NCBI GenBank assembly: GCA_026874595.1
Contig: CM049314.1
Coordinates: 71,190,300-71,254,299 of the forward strand
Direction: 5' to 3'
Length of the DNA stretch: 64,000 nt
Origin: Sipunculus nudus
Lineage: Eukaryota; Annelida; Sipuncula; Golfingiida; Sipunculidae
Shown: positions 47,701 to 55,251 of the stretch, in pieces
Numbering within the stretch: the stretch's first letter is position 1
Layout: every line of letters starts with the position of its first letter
The notes under the pieces: generated by a model
Seen by the model: only the letters and a program-made list of their open reading frames with translations
Database searches by the model: none
Told to the model about the DNA's origin: nothing
Position numbers and translations under genes: made by a program

Positions 47701-50700
47701 CAGCATATACTGACACTTTGCATATTTATTGTTTCTTCCATCTAACAATCCACAATCTTGTTGAAGATGTTGGTCCTGTGACCTTGATCTTTTTAGAGAT
47801 GTGTCCTGTGACCTTGACCTTTGACCTCATGACCCCAAAATCAATTTGGGTCTTGCTTTTCCAATGGGACATATGCAAGTCAAGTTTGAAATCTATACAT
47901 CAATAAAGCAGGAATGATCATCCAGAAACTAATTTTTTTTACAGGTGGCTCCTGTGACCTTCACCTTTGACCTTGTGACCTTAAATTGATAGTTTTCTTC
48001 CTCTCTTTGCAGGAGAACTATATGTGCAAGATGGAAGATCTGAGATGAAATGTTTGGCTGAAAATGAATCCACATCTTTTTAAAGATGTGTCCTGTGATC
48101 TTGACCTTTGACCTCATGATCCCAAAATCAATTTTGGTCTTGCTTTTCCAATGGGACATATACAAGTCAAGTTTGAAAACCATACATCAATAAAAGCAGG
48201 AATTATCATCCAGAAACTAATTTTTGGACAGATGGCTCCTGTGACCTTCACCTTTGACCTTGTGACCTCAAAATTGATAGGGGTTTTTCACTCTTGGCAG
48301 GTGAACTATATGTGCAAGATGAAAGATCTGAGACAAATTGTTTGGCTGAAAATGCATCCATAATCTTTATAAAGATGTGTCCTGTGACCTTGACCTTTGA
48401 CCTCATGACCCCAAAATCAATTTGGGTCTTGCTTTTCCAATGGGTCAAATTCAAGTCAAGTTTGAAATCCATACATAAATAAAAGAAGGAATTATCATCC
48501 AGAAACTAATTTTTGGACAGATGGCTCCTGTGACCTTCACCTTTGACCTTGTGACCTCAAAATTGATAGGGGTCTTCCTCTATTGGCAGAGGACTTATAT
48601 GTGCAAGATGAAAGGTCTGAGATGAAATGTTTGGCTGAAAATGCATCCACAATCTTTTTTAAGATGTGTCATGTGACCTTGACCTTTGACCTCATGACCC
48701 CAAAATCAATTGGAGTTTTGCTTTTTCAATGGGACATATATAAGTCAAATTTGAAATCAATGCATCAATAAAAACAGGAATTATCATCCAGACACTAATT
48801 TTTGGACAGATAGCTCCTGTGGCCTTGACCTTTGACCTTGTGACCCCAAAATTTATATGGATCATCCACTATTGGCAAGTGAGCTATATATTCAAGATGG
48901 AATTTTTGAAATCCATATGGCTATCAACACTGGAGATATCATAAGAGGTGTGTGATTTTCACCATATATGGCAATATTCAAGGTCAAGGCCACTATCATA
49001 GGAAAGGTCATGACCCCAATTTAAATAAACATCATCCCATAACCCATACCTATGTATATGCATAATATAAAAGAAATCTGTCCATTAGTTTTTGACTTAT
49101 AATGCTCAAAGTACTGCAAGGTGGCAATTTTGGGGGTATTAAACGGCATGAAAACAAGTAAAGAATAATAGGTGGCGCCACCAGTTTCTGGAACATGACA
49201 ACCCTATCCATGATCTTCCATCAACTTGATTTTGGGATAAATCCATGCAAGATTTCTTGAGATATTAAAGAATTTGTGTGATTTTCCCCAAAATTGGACC
49301 TATTCAAGGTCAAGGACACTCTCCTAGTAAAGGTCATGACCTCATTTTTAATAGGCGTCGTCCTCTTACCCATATCTATACATATACCAAGTTTGGTAAA
49401 GTTCCATGAAATATTTTTTGGGTTATCGCGCCAACAAGATTTATATGCGGCGGCGGCAGCGGGACCGGTATGAAAACATAGTATCCCCCGACTTTGTCTG
49501 GGGATACAATAATGAACAAAGTAATTAAACCAATCAAATGGCCTGTGTACACTGCTTGTAGACAAGAGCCAAAGCTCACCTGTTGCTTTTTTTTAATCAA
49601 ATAATAAAGCATAGCTAGAAAGGTAATGAAAATGATAATCTGACCAACCAAATGAAGGCTTATAAACATATCCTGTTTCTGGTGCATGTGTTTTTGTTAA
49701 AGACTTGTTCAGATAACATGTGAACATTTTCACCAATGTTCCATTAGGGTAATGTTTACATTTGGTACATTATATTCGATTGGCCTTTATGATTTTGGCC
49801 CCACCATATGCAGGCTTGTTCATTATTCATGAACAGATGCCAGAGTGGCTTGATAAATTAAGGTCTCTGAAAGGGTACCTGCCAGAGCCCTAACACTAGG
49901 AATATCAGAATATGGTTACATGGTGATACTTACCATCTGGGAATGGGAAGACTTCATTGATTTCAATCTTCCCTCGAAATAAGTTCATAGCAAAAGAGCT
50001 TGACTCCTAAAAGAAGAAGAAAAGAGAATCACTAGCCTGGCACCTTATACCTAAAGCTACTTATTAATTTAAAAATATATTTCTCCTTCCTTGCAGAGGT
50101 ATTTTTATAAACATCTAAGTATAACACTGGTATCTGATATATAAGATTCCCTACAACAGCAATTCCTGGGACCTTATCCTTTCTAGTCTATAACAGATAA
50201 ATCTCTTTCCAATTTTGTTTTTAGATCAGCTTCTTCACAAAAGTGTATTATATATATATATATAAAATATGTAAGTGTTGAACAAAACAGAAAGGTAAAA
50301 TATATTGCTTAAAGAATATTTCAAATAACACTGAACCTGAGAGTGTTACTCTAAAATCTGGGTAAAATATCAACCTTTAAGTACATTATTAAAGGATAAT
50401 TAATTTTTGAGAATAATTAAATTACTAAATGAAAACTGGATTCAGTATGATGAAACAATAGTGTAACACCTAAGTTGTCTGGTAAAAGTGACTTGCAACA
50501 GACAAAATGTTTCAAGAAACTCAATGGCCAAAAAAAGACATATGACAAATATTTTGTAACGTTAAATCACAAATATTTAATTACATTAAATTCAATGTCA
50601 ATTTCTTCCATCTTATCTTGAATAATTTCACTTTGTACAACTGCGGTCCAATTTTGTTAAAAGTTGAGTGTATATTTTTGACAAACAAGTATTGGTTTGT

Positions 50701-53700
50701 TTCTGGTTTATTATGTACATTTACATAAAGCCCATTTCAGTCACCTGTAATCCCGCTGATAATGAGGTCACTATACATAATGATTTTGTAATAGAGCCGA
50801 GTCACTGAAGACTTGAGTTTTATGCATTCAGGATCCGGTGACATGTAATGAATACAAGTCATATGTGATTGTTTAAAATATTTTATTTTGTAAAACAAAG
50901 AAGTGGGACCAGACTCGTTTAAACACAGTAAGATGTACAGAAATGATTCATTTATAGCTTAATTTGATATTGTCAGAACTTGGTATTCAAATCAAATAGT
51001 GTGAGTACACTTTCTTAAAAGGCACTTTGCACCAATGGTGGATTTTAATGGGAAAATATTCTTGAAATAGTTCTTCAAAGGGATTATAATTTGGGTTTGA
51101 TGAACTTTTAAGTAAATACCATAATGAGGCTTTGATTAAAGTCAAATAAGATATTTGATAACAAGTTGCATTATCAATGGTAATAAATACCTCAGTTATT
51201 TTTTTTTACCATTTCCCTTTAGAAGGCTTTGATGAAGAAGATAAAAGGAACAATTTCAGTTTTTGTTTATTTCTTTGAAAAATAATTGTACAATGCTCAT
51301 GTATCAAATGGCTTTTTTACACAAATGTCTTACAATTCAAGAAGCTGTAAAACATCAAATTATCCAACAGTAAACACAGTCAACATCTTTGGAGACCCTA
51401 GCTCAAACAAATAGTTACAAAAAACTTTTACTTTTTCAATGATGGTGAAAAGAATGCTTCTATTCAATGATAACTTGAATTAACTTGATAAGCTATATCA
51501 GATCTCATTGAATGTCATGGTCACTTTCACTATCAGGTCAAAGTGACCTTATTAAAGGGTCATGGGGAAATAATGTACCCCTAAATGTAAGGACTCAAAT
51601 GATCAAATAAAAAAAGCTGCTGTCCCCCCCCCCCCCCCCACCCAACACACACACTTTAAGTTCAAAATATGGCTTGAAGTTGAATTTTTGCGTAAGAGCT
51701 GTAAACAGATACGAGTGAGTAAACATGTGCAATATTTATATAATTTATGAACGTCATGACACGTGTATTGCTGATACGTTGATTTATACACACACACACA
51801 CACAGGTCTGCCACACTTAGGTATGTTAAGACCAGTGGTTACAAGATTTAACAGATATAAAACAGAGTCCAAAGGTTCACTCTGCGACATATCTCGGTGA
51901 ACATAGAGATTTATCACCTGTTACTTTGGCCCTTTATATTTAGCACTGGTTGACCCCAGGGATTACATGACCTCACAGTAAAGTAGGCCTCAGTTTCTGA
52001 ACTGATACTTTCGACTCTAGACTAACAGCTTTTTTCTCCTGTCTGCAAATTAGTTAAGACATGATAATGCTCAGGGTTTTAATATCCTGATCTGCGATTA
52101 TGACATGTTAACATCCCATGGATTCTACAATTAACATCTCTCTGTAGCTATCAGAGAATATAGAAGCTGCTGATTACTTAATGGAGTAGCAAGTAGCCAT
52201 CCATAAAAGGCTTTTCTTTCACTGACTTTTGTTTGGTTTTAATAAATAAATCAATAAACACATAAAACTTCACAAACTGATTGCTAACAAAACCACATCC
52301 ATCAAAATAAACTTTTGCTTGAAAGCAATCAACAATTAAATCTGAATACACTCTAAAACATAAATAAAAAGGAAAATGAATATTAAATATGATTTCACAG
52401 ACCATTATAATGTACAGTGAAAACTGTTTAATAAGACCAAACACTAAAAAGATTTAAAAATGTTGCTTTGGAACACTTACTTGTGGGGCTTTTGATGATG
52501 CATATCTCTTGTTCTGTGTGTTGCACAGGCAGCTGAAAAAAAAGACAGTTAATTGTAAATAGGAGACAATGCTGGTCCACAGGATATAAACAAGTTATAG
52601 TGCTTACTATAAATGAGTGCATACAATTAAGTTTTTGTCCTGGAACTGAATGATGGGCTGTGAGGGGAAAAAAAACTTGGGGAATTAATATTCACAGAGC
52701 ATCTGCTTCATGAACGGTGTCTCATGGACATTACTTATCTGGTCAAGTAGGAGATAAGAAAACTTAAAATTGGAAGCAGTTAACACAGTAATAATTATGC
52801 ATAATTACACATAACATTAAGTAAATGTTGAAACTTTCAGACAAAATTTATTCCTCTACCGAAAAAGAGCACCACAAATGTTCACAATACACCTGTCCTG
52901 TATAATGTGACCTCTGACCTCATTAAATATGTGTGAATTTTGATGAGAAGGGAATTCAGGTTAGAAACTCTATTGGTAAATATGTATAATGGGTTTTTAT
53001 GAAAATCCATAGGATTCTTGGAAAGTCACCAAGGTGCATCCAAAGTGCAGCAACCTCTGACCTCATTAAATATGCATGGATTTTGCTGGAAATCAAGCTT
53101 AAGCAAGATATTTTATTGATTAACATTTCTGATGAGTGTCATCAAAATCATTCATATTCTTCATAAATTAAAGCGGCAACACCACAAAGTAGCCTAATGA
53201 CCTTATAAAATATGCTTGTATGTTGCCCATAATCAAACTCTGGCAAGATAATCTGTTGGTAAGTAGTCATGATGAGTTTTGTAAAAATCCATCAAATGAT
53301 CAAAGCCCTGGTTAGTTATCACAGCAACAACACAGACGGATGGCACAACAGATGGACAAACAGACAGCACTTGAGTATTACCATAATACTCCCGCCATAT
53401 GAAGGGCATATAAAAATCCAATCAAATAACTAAAGTGAAAACAAGATATTATACAGAGTTATGGACTTGTACAACAGTACTCAGGTTTGTACAACAGATA
53501 TGATCACCCAAGGCCACACTAAGATGGTATTTGTAATTTACTAACATGAACTAAGTGGCCTTCACTAACAGAACAGCCAGACTGGGCAGTTATCTCTTAT
53601 CATCCAACCCAAACAGCCAGCTACATGTCAGGCAATGCAGCTGCTTTCAATATTCATGTTTAATAAATATACACATCAACAAAAATATAATCATTTTTTA

Positions 53701-54830
53701 TAAATCATGAAATGTGGAAGTCTTATTGTGTAGAAATTTCACAAGGTGTTTTGGTGTAGGTTGTTTTCTCTCTCTTTAACAGATACACATCAGTAACTGT
53801 ACTATACAGCAACTACAGGTCTACAACACTTTTTAATTCAACTAAGGCAATATTAATTATATGCAAATGTAAGACTGATTTTTTTTTTTTGTCCACAGTC
53901 AAAACTATTCAGTATTATGATATATGTAAGGCTGCTTGGGTATGTTTTGCTGCTGAAGGATTTCTATTAAATCATTTAAACAATCAAATTTAAGATTAGC
54001 AGGTACCTTTACAGTAACTGGTTCAGTTCCTTTGACATTATAACCTAACAAGTCTATGTATTAGACATTTTTTTACCTATTATGGCAAGCAAGTCTACAG
54101 GACCATAAGTCCTATAATATATATACACTAAATTGAATTTTGTTTGTATGTCTAGATAATCTAAGTAGATCTGTCAAATGCTGTCACCCAAATTACTAAG
54201 GCTTGTATGCTAAAAATCCACTTTCTCATAAAGTAATAATACATTTACCTTACATCATTACATATATATACAACAAAATTAAGTTCTGATACATAACAGA
54301 TAATAGTGTTTGCCACAAGCTTTGGTACAACATAATTAAATCCAGGGTACAAATTACACAGATCTATAAAACTGAACATATTATGTACGATGATGTGAAA
54401 AGTGACTTCAAATACCACGTCAGTAAAATATACAACTTTTTATATTTAATTATGTATTTTCATTGGTTCAAAGTTCAGTTACTGCCACGCCCATTTAATT
54501 ATACTTAAACTATAATACAAGAAAAAATAACTGTTTCAATGAATGAACATTTGAATTCAGCATTGTAATAATTTGGTATTTTATTATGAAACAGATGATC
54601 AACTCCGGTGGCCTTGACCATGAAATTCCCAGATCTCGTTTAAACCCCCAACATGCTGGACAAGCGTCCCACTTTTTGACCCCGGCGTCATTTCCAACTC
54701 CTGTAACTTTGAATTAGTTAAAAACTTAAAACTAAAAAAAATCAAAGAAATAGTACCCTGCTGATGTGTTCTTTACGTTCCCCAGAACTGATTTCTGTAG
54801 ACGAACGACATTTCTGACAGATCGTAACAT
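32598..54830 (-). CDS. ACADVL: ACADVL, very-long-chain acyl-CoA dehydrogenase; whole gene, 19 coding exons
   Basis: Nineteen exons join into 628 codons plus stop with consistent phases. The product is a mitochondrial FAD flavoenzyme doing the first step of beta-oxidation on C14-C20 acyl-CoA. Order: basic transit peptide ([17 protein letters not shown]), N-terminal helical domain ([12 protein letters not shown] to VLNSDQ), signature 1 [12 protein letters not shown] (189-200), beta domain ([10 protein letters not shown]), C-terminal helical domain with [19 protein letters not shown], signature 2 [10 protein letters not shown] (409-418) and the catalytic base Glu436 in [16 protein letters not shown]. 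The extra C-terminal domain specific to VLCAD/ACAD9 follows (exons 15-19). VLCAD is chosen over ACAD9 from [25 protein letters not shown] and [14 protein letters not shown]. Human VLCAD is 655 aa. All key residues are intact. Confidence 0.96.
33223..33371 (-). CDS. ACADVL: ACADVL exon 18 (residues 534-583)
   Basis: Acceptor ttcag, donor gtcagt, phase 1 in and 0 out. Encodes [20 protein letters not shown], strongly conserved in VLCAD/ACAD9. Confidence 0.94.
33792..33864 (-). CDS. ACADVL: ACADVL exon 17 (residues 510-534)
   Basis: Acceptor tacag, donor gtgag, phase 0 in and 1 out. Encodes [19 protein letters not shown]. Confidence 0.91.
34267..34339 (-). CDS. ACADVL: ACADVL exon 16 (residues 485-509)
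   Basis: Acceptor aacag, donor gtaag, phase 2 in and 0 out. Encodes [19 protein letters not shown], in the region linked to inner-membrane binding in VLCAD. Confidence 0.9.
34472..34812. mobile_element. MITE family A, copy 2
   Basis: TTAGGCCAAAA then GGTATGGTTCTCAGGCAC on the left, and GTGCCTGAGAACCATACC then TTTTGGCC on the right. Reverse-orientation homologue of 19657-19995. Lies in ACADVL intron 15. Confidence 0.9.
35023..35120 (-). CDS. ACADVL: ACADVL exon 15 (residues 453-485)
   Basis: Acceptor tgcag, donor gtgagt, phase 0 in and 2 out. Encodes [19 protein letters not shown], the start of the VLCAD-specific C-terminal extension. Confidence 0.92.
35278..35600 (+). pseudogene. mariner-like transposase fossil (C-terminal part)
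   Basis: Frames read [20 protein letters not shown], then SPDLAPRE, then [16 protein letters not shown] and [10 protein letters not shown]. This is the order of the C-terminal third of a mariner transposase: the DNA..QFL block, the SPDLAP catalytic block and the final EEFQKCFEQW-like helix. Internal stops and a frameshift near 35520 show it is dead. The position of the third catalytic Asp reads Glu. Lies in ACADVL intron 14. Minus-strand open frames at 35342-35660 are shadows. Confidence 0.75.
36168..36269 (-). CDS. ACADVL: ACADVL exon 14 (residues 419-452), catalytic Glu
   Basis: Acceptor tacag, donor gtaggt, phase 0 on both sides. Completes signature 2 and holds [19 protein letters not shown]; Glu436 is the catalytic base that removes the alpha proton. 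Confidence 0.96.
36778..37971 (+). mobile_element. Non-autonomous Helitron, copy H1
   Basis: The 5' end is TCCGACAAAG after an A. The 3' end is a hairpin TAGTCG...CGACTA (37933-37959), eight bases, then CTAG (37968-37971) followed by TT. These are the Helitron rules: TC start, hairpin plus CTRR end, A^T insertion. The first 60 bp match the 5' end of H2 (47613-49504) in reverse. The core is a tandem array of about 279 bp built of two half-units, each centred on GGTGGCGCCACC or a variant. No Rep/helicase gene. Lies in ACADVL intron 13 on the opposite strand. Confidence 0.82.
37092..37810. repeat. Tandem array with 12-bp palindrome inside H1
   Basis: GGTGGCGCCACC occurs perfectly at 37092 and 37240, and as near-copies at 37370, 37519, 37648 and 37799. 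Spacings of 148, 130, 149, 129 and 151 bp show an alternating dimer. Open frames in it are repeat-derived. Confidence 0.88.
38013..38162 (-). CDS. ACADVL: ACADVL exon 13 (residues 369-418)
   Basis: Acceptor cacag, donor gtaag, phase 0 on both sides. Encodes [20 protein letters not shown] and [10 protein letters not shown], the first half of signature 2. A Helitron ends 41 bp downstream in the intron. Confidence 0.96.
38345..38449 (-). CDS. ACADVL: ACADVL exon 12 (residues 334-368)
   Basis: Acceptor ttcag, donor gtcagt, phase 0 on both sides. Encodes [20 protein letters not shown]; the QFGR region contacts the FAD of the partner subunit in this family. Confidence 0.96.
39587..39690 (-). CDS. 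ACADVL: ACADVL exon 11 (residues 299-333)
   Basis: Acceptor tacag, donor gtgagt, phase 1 in and 0 out. Encodes [20 protein letters not shown]. Confidence 0.96.
40349..40443 (-). CDS. ACADVL: ACADVL exon 10 (residues 267-299)
   Basis: Acceptor cctag, donor gttaga, phase 2 in and 1 out. Encodes [19 protein letters not shown] and VPKENLLG. Confidence 0.95.
41394..41479 (-). CDS. ACADVL: ACADVL exon 9 (residues 239-267)
   Basis: Acceptor tccag, donor gtaata, phase 0 in and 2 out. Encodes [16 protein letters not shown]. Confidence 0.93.
41480..43094. other. ACADVL intron 8, distal part
   Basis: Mostly unique AT-rich intron. A repeat fragment at about 42130-42345 ends GACAGACAGGCAGACTGCC then CCAGCTGAGCTAGAAAC, the inverted form of the head of the element at 22266. 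No exon recognised. Confidence 0.5.
43095..43501. mobile_element. MITE family D, copy 3
   Basis: Left TAGTGATGGGCC, right ATCGATTCCTAACACTA, giving inverted ends TAGTG. The interior has GATCTTGCAGTGCCTTGATC and GGCCTACATATGAGTTG. Lies in ACADVL intron 8. Confidence 0.75.
43551..43664 (-). CDS. ACADVL: ACADVL exon 8 (residues 201-238)
   Basis: Acceptor tgcag, donor gttagt, phase 0 on both sides. Encodes [19 protein letters not shown] and KIWISNGG of the beta domain. Confidence 0.96.
44208..44339 (-). CDS. ACADVL: ACADVL exon 7 (residues 157-200)
   Basis: Acceptor ctcag, donor gtaagt, phase 0 on both sides. Contains acyl-CoA dehydrogenase signature 1, [14 protein letters not shown] (187-200), which contacts FAD and substrate. 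Confidence 0.96.
44861..44955 (-). CDS. ACADVL: ACADVL exon 6 (residues 125-156)
   Basis: Acceptor ttcag, donor gtgaga, phase 1 in and 0 out. Encodes [17 protein letters not shown] and the GAHQ motif near the substrate channel. Confidence 0.95.
45333..45515. mobile_element. pogo/Tigger-like MITE, copy 3
   Basis: TACAGTAGAACTTGTC on the left, CACAGGTTTCTCTGTA on the right, TA-flanked, 183 bp. Its edge lies six bases from ACADVL exon 5. Confidence 0.82.
45522..45630 (-). CDS. ACADVL: ACADVL exon 5 (residues 89-125)
   Basis: Acceptor tgtag, donor gtaata, phase 0 in and 1 out. Encodes [17 protein letters not shown] and GAFGLQVP. A pogo-like MITE begins immediately after the sixth base of the intron. 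Confidence 0.94.
46855..46919 (-). CDS. ACADVL: ACADVL exon 4 (residues 67-88)
   Basis: Acceptor ttcag, donor gtaagt, phase 1 in and 0 out. Encodes [20 protein letters not shown]. Confidence 0.93.
47613..49504 (-). mobile_element. Non-autonomous Helitron, copy H2
   Basis: On the minus strand the 5' end is TCCCCAGACAAAGTCGGGGG after an A (49505). The 3' end is a hairpin TGGCACC-GCA-GGTGCCA (47641-47625 read in reverse), eight bases, then CTAG (47616-47613) followed by TT. The geometry is identical to H1, and the 5' end, including a GC-rich GCTGCCGCCGCC stretch, is homologous. The core holds TGACCTTGACC repeats, half-unit about 145 bp and full unit about 289 bp. No transposase. It fills most of ACADVL intron 3 in the same orientation as the gene. 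Open frames at 47718-48771 are repeat-derived. Confidence 0.82.
47815..48838 (-). promoter_or_regulatory. Array of DR1 nuclear-receptor half-site pairs inside H2
   Basis: AGGTCAAAGGTCA (minus strand), a perfect DR1, occurs at 47815-47827, 48102-48114, 48391-48403, 48680-48692 and 48826-48838. Variants with one changed half-site lie at 47961, 48248 and 48537. DR1 is bound by HNF4, COUP-TF and RXR heterodimers. Function here is inferred. Confidence 0.55.
49934..50006 (-). CDS. ACADVL: ACADVL exon 3 (residues 43-67)
   Basis: Acceptor tttag, donor gtaagt, phase 0 in and 1 out. Encodes [20 protein letters not shown], matching the start of mature VLCAD. Confidence 0.93.
50007..52480. other. ACADVL intron 2
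   Basis: AT-rich intron. Holds a short (TA)n near 50250, a poly(C) run near 51625 and a (CA)n near 51790. Starts of a CAGT-type repeat appear near 52412. No exon recognised; open frames at 51603-51917 and 52178-52444 lack support. Confidence 0.5.
52481..52532 (-). CDS. ACADVL: ACADVL exon 2 (residues 25-42)
   Basis: Acceptor ttcag, donor gtaagt, phase 2 in and 0 out. Encodes [14 protein letters not shown], probably around the presequence cleavage site. Confidence 0.85.
52905..53400. repeat. About 145-bp tandem repeat, three units
   Basis: GACCTCATTAAATATG recurs at about 52915 and 53060, with a variant GACCTTATAAAATATG near 53200. The last unit ends in CACAGACGGATGGCACA and GACAAACAGACAG. 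Lies in ACADVL intron 1. Confidence 0.75.
53401..54756. other. ACADVL intron 1, proximal part
   Basis: AT-rich sequence with no recognised element, RNA gene or exon. Confidence 0.5.
54757..54830 (-). CDS. ACADVL: ACADVL exon 1 (residues 1-25), transit peptide
   Basis: ATG at 54830 opens [19 protein letters not shown], Arg-rich and free of acidic residues, a good mitochondrial presequence. Donor gtacta is weak but is the one giving phase 2 for exon 2. An in-frame ATG at 54950 would add 40 residues but overlaps the NRF1 site, so the inner start is preferred. Confidence 0.8.
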
Positions 54831-54913
54831 TTTGACAGCTGCCTCTCCACTTGCAGTGTTGTCACTCAACGTGCAACGCTGGTTACTGATGTTGCCCCGG
54901 CTGTCCCACAGTT

Positions 54914-54926
54914 TGACCCTTGACCT
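54914..54926 (-). promoter_or_regulatory. DR1 nuclear-receptor site in the ACADVL promoter
   Basis: Minus strand AGGTCAAGGGTCA: two AGGTCA-type half-sites separated by one base, 84-96 bp upstream of the start. Mammalian fatty-acid oxidation genes are controlled through DR1 elements by PPAR/RXR and HNF4. Confidence 0.6.
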
Positions 54927-54931
54927 GTTGC

Positions 54932-54943
54932 TGCGCATGCGCA
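54932..54943. promoter_or_regulatory. Palindromic NRF1 site
   Basis: TGCGCATGCGCA is a perfect match to the NRF1 consensus (YGCGCAYGCGCR). It lies about 102 bp upstream of the ACADVL start. NRF1 controls many nuclear genes for mitochondrial proteins. Confidence 0.75.
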
Positions 54944-55175
54944 CTCGCATAACTTAATGTTATGGAACGATTCCTCCCAAACAATAAATAGATTTCGTCA
55001 TAATTTTTAGAAAACTTTACCTACTCAAAATGATTACTCTTATGTAAGACAAAGCTTTATATAATTTTCTACAGTTATGATCACTCTAAAAGCAGATTTT
55101 CTTTGCTTAATTATTGTAAAATATTTATATAATGAATTTGATTTATTATTTAGTATTAATTTTGGTACATTTATC

Positions 55176-55251
55176 ATGGCGTCTTCCAGTGATTTGTTGA
55201 AAAAGCTTGAGGGGTTCGAACGTGATATATCACACGCCCTGCAGAGCGCAG
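55176..55251 (+). CDS. MED11: MED11 exon 1 (residues 1-26)
   Basis: ATG at 55176 (MASSSDLLKKLEGFER), donor gtcagc, phase 1 out. Upstream codons in the same frame do not resemble MED11, so this start is chosen. Confidence 0.92.

Larger units (their letters stand above)
54831..55175. promoter_or_regulatory. Shared divergent promoter of ACADVL and MED11
   Basis: Only 345 bp separate the two start codons on opposite strands. The ACADVL side is GC-richer and carries NRF1 and DR1 sites; the MED11 side is AT-rich. No TATA box is evident at a sensible distance. Bidirectional use is inferred from layout. Confidence 0.7.

Noticed and set aside
47718-48771. Several similar open frames in tandem on the plus strand
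   Set aside because: They are translations of the H2 tandem repeat units, all with the same [10 protein letters not shown] pattern.
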